Below are positions 57,901 to 64,000 of a DNA stretch of 64,000 bases, in pieces (position 1 is the first letter of the stretch; the number at the start of each line of letters is the position of its first letter). Both the position numbers and the translations under genes were made by a program. Source of the stretch: Sanderia malayensis (taxonomy: Eukaryota > Cnidaria > Scyphozoa > Semaeostomeae > Pelagiidae); NCBI GenBank assembly GCA_013076295.1, contig RQOL01000618.1:1364001-1428000 (forward strand), given 5' to 3'. The notes under the pieces were generated by a model. The model saw only the letters and a list, made by a program, of their open reading frames with translations, was not told the origin of the DNA and did not search any database.

Positions 57901-60900
57901 AGCATCCCTCAAGTGACTTTGTAATGCAATCGGCAACTCTGAACTCTACGTATCTCTGCGATTTGAGCATTTAATTTGTTTTCCAGGATGGAATTCTGCG
58001 ACTCTTATACGATGTGTTTTGTTTACGAATGCCCACTAGGACGACAGATTTTATGGAGGCTTTGAACAGTTGTGGTGAGTACGAGACTCTTTGTCATTCT
58101 CTCACACGTAGTGGTTGTCTACACTTGTAGATGTTTAATTTATGCTTATCTTGTCAGATCCTTCAACCATGCAGTATTCTTGGAAATTGAGTGAAGGATT
58201 CATTGTTGGCGAAGCATTGTCTCTACTCAAACACAGGGCGTCCGGTAACAGGTATATACTCGCATGGACGGCCTGTGGACTGCACTAATACATCTCAAAC
58301 TAGCTAATACATGTCAAGCTAAATTACGTTTTGCTGGACTTTATGTTGGAATTCAACGAGCTCTGTGTTGTCTTTCAGAACTAATCTTGTACAAAGTTAC
58401 ATAGCACTGGTCTTAAATGCCTTCATAGATGCAGATCTGTTAGAGGTATGTTCAGTATTTTTATTGAAACTGAGTGATGGACTGGTCGTCAAAGCATTTA
58501 TTTTATTTATTGCCTAAAAGTGATTTCTGTGCATCGTAATATATCAAGTGTTAGGAGCATTTTAAATCCGCATTGTCCCATAGCATTGGTATGAGATTTT
58601 TAGAAGATCTCTGAGCTAGAGACTAGAAATCGCTTGCTGCTTGTGAATGCAAGCCTAGTTGGGTTGATGCTTCTAATCTTCGATCAAATGTTTGATGCTG
58701 TTTTTAGAGTCTGGTTGAAGTGATCACAACAAGTGACGAAGAATTGTCGATAGTTGCAACGATATTACTTGGAGAACTTCTTCACATGGTCAGCACACAT
58801 TTCATGTTAATCTTGTTTAACCAATGACAAATGCCTCTTTATTTGATGCTTCTAGTGCTGAATAGATTCAAGAAAAATTCTGACCGATAAACTCTGTGTA
58901 AATGTAAATCAAACTGGGATCTTGGGATCTTGAGAATGTTCTAATTACAAATAGTTCGAATTACAAAAAGTGCAAGCTATAAAAGTTGGTTTTCCAGGGC
59001 GGTTAGCTCTTCGGGAACTTTTCGAAAAACAGAGAATTTCATTTGAGTTTGTGAGACTTCACACGTCAGTTTACAGTTTGCGAGAGCGAGAGATGAGCCG
59101 GAGTTATATTAACTGTATTTGAAATCTGCATGTTTTGGATCATTGATTGCTATTGCATTTCTATTTTGTGCTGCTTCCTGACTGGTTGAGGATTTATTCC
59201 CATCTCGTTGTGATTCCAGGCAAATACAATCCTACCTCCGGAATGCAGTGGCAGTTGCAGCGGACACACCCACTGCCTCCCCACTTTGATGTCGTTGGCA
59301 ACAAATCTGGAGGTCTCGTCTTCAAAACGAGGGTATGTATCTTCACTCTTTGGTTTCGAGTGAACTATGAATACGATGATCATTTGTTCCACACATCTTG
59401 TTGTATCCAAGTTTCATTATCCTTAGTGACAATTAGTCGGTCATTATATTGCTTTGAGCACGACCTTGAGCCATCTTTTGTTGACAGGAAAGCAAGCGCT
59501 GCCATTGGCTACCTCGATCAGATTCATCAGGTAAAGAAGCGTGGAGCCATTCCGTGCACCATCTTTCTGTCGCAACTTCTATCTCAGGTAAGACTTTCGC
59601 TCCCTCAACCAACATGGTGAATTATCTCAGCGAGGCCGTATTTGCTTCTTCTTCTTATCTTGCCTTTCCACATTCCCTGTCTTGCTTTTCAGGCACAGCA
59701 TCAAGTCAAACATTCGAAAAGCTTTCGAGAGAAGAATGAATCGACGATTCTAAGAGTAAGTAGCTGATAATACTGTTTATTATGCATGCCATATTTATAC
59801 ATAATATATGCCTCACATGCCATTATCTTGCTGTAGTGATAATTACAGTACTCTATGAATAAGAAAAGCAATGTAAATAACCAGGCATGTGTGGATAGGT
59901 ACACCCATTTTTTATGGGAGACCAACCTTGACAGTGAGTTCTCCAGTTTCTTAAGACACCAAAAGGTTTCAGAAATCCAGTTTCTTAGGATTTGTTAATA
60001 GTTTTCTCGAAAATGTCACGTCAGCAGAACTCGATATTTCGATATTTCGAAAATGTCACGTCAGCAAAACTCGATATTTCGATATTTCGATATTACGTGA
60101 TCAGTATGCGAGGAGAATTGGGAATTCTGTGCACTTTCAATCCATGTCAGTGTTAATTCTTGTACAATTCAACTGATTTAGATGATTTTTTATTGTTAGG
60201 AAACTGACGAAATCCTTGCGGCGATCAAAGACTCTCAGGTTCTCACCCACAACGACTTTCTACTTCACTGGCATTGGGACTTGATCAGTGCCGTGTTAGA
60301 CGTGAGTCTGTTCATTTGTCGAAATATTACCTATGGCTTTTTCTGTTGCATTGCTCAACAGCATGAAGTTACCCTAGACTCATGGGTATTACACTACCAA
60401 TGGACCCTGGCGAGCACACACACACCCAACTGTTACTATTGCTACTGCTACTAATGTTACTAATATCTTTTCTATCGTTGCTGCTAGTACCATGACTGAT
60501 ACTACACTATTGTCTCTTGCTACTGTTACGACTGAAGGTGAACGCCTTTCATAGTTTATGTTTTGTATTCTACAATGAAATGCTTTGTTTGCAGGCTCCC
60601 AGGTTATCAATCAAGAGGCAAGACGACCCAACTCATTTAAAGTAAGTTCTCGTGTCGTTAGGCTGGTATCCTTGAAAGGCACCTTTGCATGCAAAGCTCG
60701 TTTAATGAAATTATATGGTTTGTTATGGTTTCTTTTTGCGATTTCAGATTTGTCAGGAGGCTACTGCAATTCTACAAGCCATCTAACAAGCATTTTTGTC
60801 TGGTCGAGATTGAGAATAAACTGGCGAAGAAGCTATCGGAAGTAGGACTGCAACTTGTTGATTTTCTCCTTCGAAAAGAGGAGGTAAGTGACGGTGTTTG

Positions 60901-63900
60901 TGTAGTAGATATCTTGAATCTCACTCTGAGAACTGTGCAGGGCATTCACCATTGTAATCATTGCGATTATCATTCTAGCAACCAGAAGGGGAGAAGTTAC
61001 TGTTGGAGCTAGTGCAAGAAATCAGCGATGCCTTAACTGAAGTAAGATCTAGCTTTGATTTAACTTTTAATGGTTAAAATTCCTATCAATATGATAGATT
61101 TGAATAGAACATTAACTTGGGGATATAATTTGAGGTAACCCCATCGCAGATATTTTCTACAGCTGTATTGCAACCAATGCTTGTCTTGTGGCAGCCTTCA
61201 GCTTGATTCTGTATCGCTATTTCAATCGTGTTTGTTATTTTAGGCCTCCTCAACTGGGCCCATGACAGGCGTATTTTGCACGAGTAGCATCATGGACACA
61301 CTAAGCCGAGACTATCTTCTTTTTATTGGACGTCTGTCGTCATCAACGCTTGGAACCAGATGTCTAGAGAAGTCATCGGGGGTATTCCAACAGTAAGTTG
61401 GCTTTATTTCCACACGAAGTCTCTTATGTTCTGCATCTTATTCTATTCTTTTCCATCCTATCCTTTGCTTTAATTTACCGTGCTATCATTTCTCATCTTA
61501 CCTCATTCTATCACATCTTACACTCTCTTTTTTATCTTGTCCCGATTTATTCTTTGTATTACGTATTCTTTGTAATTTCCTATGCTATCGTCTCTCGTGT
61601 TTTCCTATCCCTTCTAATATCAACCATCATGTCTTACCCCATTTTTGTTTATTCTCTGCTTATCTAATCATATCCAATTCTGCCTTCCGTTGATTTATTT
61701 CACCCTATCCTATCATATCTTTCCGTATCAATCCTGTTGAAGTACCCAGCTCACTGTTCGATACGAAATCATGTCATGTAGAGTTACGAAGTGGCAATTT
61801 GGGAAATGAATGAGACTGATTAAAGTTGCATTCTCAATCCTTCCTTAAGCAAGAGTCGTCTGTAACAATACTGACGATTCTTGCTGAATTGTCTGATGTG
61901 TTGTGTCGTTTTCCCTCTAGTATTCTCGAAATAAGCAGCATAATCTCACGTGAGTACATGTTAAAGCTCATCCTATCCAGCTTCGATTATGGCAGGGACG
62001 GAATAGCACGTGTCATTCTTGCTAAAGCATTAACAGCCTCTCCATTGGTAAGTCTTCTTGTCAGGCTCTCTGTCTGGATATGACTGGATATGACTATTGC
62101 TTGATTTATGCTTTCAGTGTTATCATTCTGTTGTTGTCTTACAGGCTTCGCGTTTATACTCCACGAAGTTTATGCGAGTTCTGCTCAGAGCAAAGACACC
62201 ATATTTCAGCAATTGGGGTATGGAACTTCTAACAAATCAGGTATAAATGTTTTCACGATTTCATCACATTTCTTATGATTTCTACGTCCTTGGCTTCTAC
62301 TAAAGCTAGTCACGATAGCTTGCTGTTTTTGTAATATGGTCTTCGTATTGACTGACTTTATAACTGCAGATTTGTGTGCTGTTGGGGATGTATTTTCGTC
62401 GTTGAAGTCATAGAAGTCTTGAGTTAATATCTTAAGCTAACAAGATATTAATCTCTATAATGCCTTTGGGTTCTCCTAGAGAAAATACAAAGGCGATAAG
62501 AGCATAACCATTCATAAGACATATAATACATAATCATAATATAGAAGGATGTATTATGCTTACACACTAATACATTTGCATATACAGTAAACACCCGCAT
62601 ATAAGAACCAGTGAATTAAGAACCTTCCAGGCTAAAATCCCTACACAAAACAACAGAAGAGACAATAGGCTATTGTATTTGAACAATAGGATGGATGCAG
62701 AATTTACAGGTTCTTATACGCGGGTGTTTACTGTATTATGCTTGTTCAATAATACATGGGCATGTAAATGTTTGTTGATTTGAGAATTCGGTCCTCTCTT
62801 TTTTAGCTGTACGATCAGGAAAATGAGGTCGTAGCAGAAGCAATCGATGTATTGCAGGAGGCCTGCGAGGATGAGGTTTGAAACCGTTAACTCCCATGCA
62901 CAACTGTATCCAATCTTGTTTCTATTAGCTTACTGTTGTCACCAACTCGAAGTCATTGGCAAGAATCTACCACTGTTGGTGTTGAGAATATCAACGTTTA
63001 TTCACGTTGATATATAAGTGAGTGTGATGTACTATCTTCTGTTATAGGCGAATCTTCAAAGATTGATTGAGATCAGACCCGCATTGCTTCACTTGGGAGA
63101 GAAAGGTGTCATTCTTCTTATTAGGTATTGCAATATAATATTTATTTTTTCTATCGAGTTGCAGAGGATTGCTTAACATCTTCCAATGCATAGCATCGCC
63201 TTTTTCTTTGTCGCATTTGGTATGCATTTGAAGCAATGTTTGGGTCATCCGCTTTAATAACCCTCTCTCCTGATTCTTTTGCAGATATTTATCTGTTTCT
63301 CGTGGCTTCACTTATTTATCCGAAGTCGATTATGTCGAGCCTCTCTTGACTGCGTGGAAAAACGTAAGTATTTCAGGATATTCTTGAGCAATCGCCGTAA
63401 TGTTACAGTGTTATTATTTGATGCTAAGATGAGATGCGTGTTTTTCGTAGACGTTTCACTGCCAGTACGTGCATTGGATTGAAGTTGAACTGGCTGAAGC
63501 CCTGACATTGTTCCAGCGCCAGGTCGATGGCGATAATTATATTAGAAGGTCAAGCAATGAAAGGTTAGCATCTTATTCTACTTTGCTTTATAATATTGTT
63601 GTCCTGTCTTGTCCTATGCTTTTTTAAATATTGTCGTGCCATATTTTATTTTACTTTATTTTATTCAATTTTATTTTTTCTCTACTCTATACTTTCTTTT
63701 GCCTTCTTGTTGCGTATTGCTCTTATTACTACCATATCCTATATCTTTATTATGCAACTCTGGTCTTTCTCTTGTTCTACTCGATTCTGTGATTTCTCAA
63801 GCTTAAAGATGACGTGTGTACAACTTTTCTGAATTCCTGAACTTGTAAACTTGCAAACTTGCAGGATTGCAAAAAAAGACGTTTTTGTCATTCCTCATCT

Positions 63901-63952
63901 ATACGGAGAGCTTGCTCAACACCGAACTGGAATAAAGCTCATTCAAGAGAAG
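51932..63952 (+). CDS. RICTOR: RICTOR, mTORC2 subunit, N-terminal 31 exons (continues right)
   Basis: RICTOR defines mTOR complex 2, which phosphorylates AKT, PKC and SGK. Exons: 51932-51968, 52152-52202, 52928-53025, 53221-53282, 54158-54289, 54928-54991, 55398-55524, 56084-56157, 56564-56659, 57260-57327, 57450-57517, 57775-57857, 57987-58074, 58158-58251, 58379-58445, 58708-58788, 59220-59332, 59488-59587, 59693-59755, 60200-60301, 60595-60641, 60748-60883, 60979-61041, 61244-61392, 61921-62047, 62145-62240, 62807-62875, 63048-63124, 63285-63363, 63451-63563, 63865-63952, giving 904 codons. Matches to the human protein run the whole length: PLDLSKEPSENMKELL, GYLNNFAQL, EVERVQALRLVRKMI, ATILLGELLHMANTILP, FDYGRDGIARVIL, VDGDNYIRRSSNER. 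The structure is armadillo/HEAT-like helices. The human protein is about 1700 residues, so the C-terminal half lies outside. The last donor (GTTCGC at 63953) is weak and that boundary is tentative. Confidence 0.94.
52531..52574. repeat. 13-bp hairpin in RICTOR intron 2
   Basis: TATCAAGAGACAG and its exact complement CTGTCTCTTGATA are separated by 18 bases. Confidence 0.7.
54404..54692. repeat. 36-bp minisatellite in RICTOR intron 5
   Basis: About eight copies of a unit built from ATGTCTCGATTTCTGCCTGT and CTCCCTTTTGATTC. Inner copies are near identical and outer copies diverged. Confidence 0.9.
55014..55044. repeat. (AAAC)n microsatellite
   Basis: About seven AAAC units just after the RICTOR exon ending at 54991. 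Confidence 0.9.
55570..55925. repeat. 30-bp self-complementary minisatellite in RICTOR intron 7
   Basis: Units of TTTAGTACTATATAGCTATA plus TATCACTATA. GTAC, TATAGCTATA and TATATA parts are palindromic, so each unit can form cruciforms. It generates long repetitive false frames on both strands. Confidence 0.9.
60005..60095. repeat. Two-copy tandem repeat in a RICTOR intron
   Basis: GAAAATGTCACGTCAGCA followed by AACTCGATATTTCGATATTTC occurs twice in tandem, about 44 bp per unit. Confidence 0.7.
62583..62735. mobile_element. MITE family A copy in a RICTOR intron
   Basis: TACAGTAAACACCCGCATAT on the left and CTTATACGCGGGTGTTTACT then GTA on the right. The compensating change (AAACACCC paired with GGGTGTTT) keeps the termini perfectly complementary. 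Core GACAATAGGCTATTGT. Confidence 0.9.
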
Positions 63953-64000
63953 GTTCGCCTATTTTTATTTCTTTCTATTTTTATTCTCTTTTACTCAAGC

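Noticed and set aside
1..64000. Window-wide look for tRNA or other structural RNA genes
   Set aside because: No cloverleaf with an A-box and a GGTTCGAATC-type B-box was convincing by eye on either strand; a tRNAscan-SE or Infernal run would be decisive.

Overview
The window is nuclear DNA of an animal. Genes are split into many short exons with GT-AG introns, and most introns and spacers are AT-rich and full of short inverted-repeat transposons. Several genes are recognisable one-to-one animal families (RICTOR, KDM4, TSEN34, NKAPD1, RSPH1, ODAD1), and TTAGGG interstitial repeats are present. Moderate protein divergence from vertebrates, rhodopsin-class receptors and a 2A-type retroelement leader suggest a marine invertebrate, perhaps a cnidarian or another early-branching lineage. 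That placement is inference; no species can be named.

Layout. 1-1.3 kb: RSPH1 (ciliary radial spoke, minus strand). 4.2-21.6 kb: a long plus-strand gene of at least 17 exons for an unrecognised, possibly C2-like protein, with its 5' end not found. Its introns hold a complete single-exon gene for a secreted cystine-knot protein (15.3 kb, with its own TATA box), a 3.2-kb TTAA-flanked transposon containing a second TTAA-flanked transposon, several MITEs, and a minus-strand remnant with a 2A ribosome-skipping motif. 22-26.8 kb: NKAPD1 with a very long RS/acidic tail. 27.4-30 kb: two convergent, intronless paralogous class A GPCR genes. 30.6-31.6 kb: intronless TSEN34, whose start lies 30 bp after a hAT MITE. 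31.9-37.2 kb: ODAD1/CCDC63-type dynein-docking coiled coil (15 exons). 39.1-50.6 kb: KDM4 histone demethylase (22 exons, complete JmjN-JmjC-PHD-ePHD-double Tudor). 51.9-64 kb: the first 31 exons (904 codons) of RICTOR, running off the right edge.

The genes do not form one pathway. RSPH1 and ODAD1 both serve motile cilia; KDM4, NKAPD1 and TSEN34 are nuclear; RICTOR is the defining subunit of mTORC2. The cystine-knot gene and the two orphan receptors may be signalling genes, but nothing in the sequence links them as ligand and receptor. Exon coordinates were read by hand from splice consensus, reading phase and family alignment from memory, so individual boundaries may be off by a few bases.
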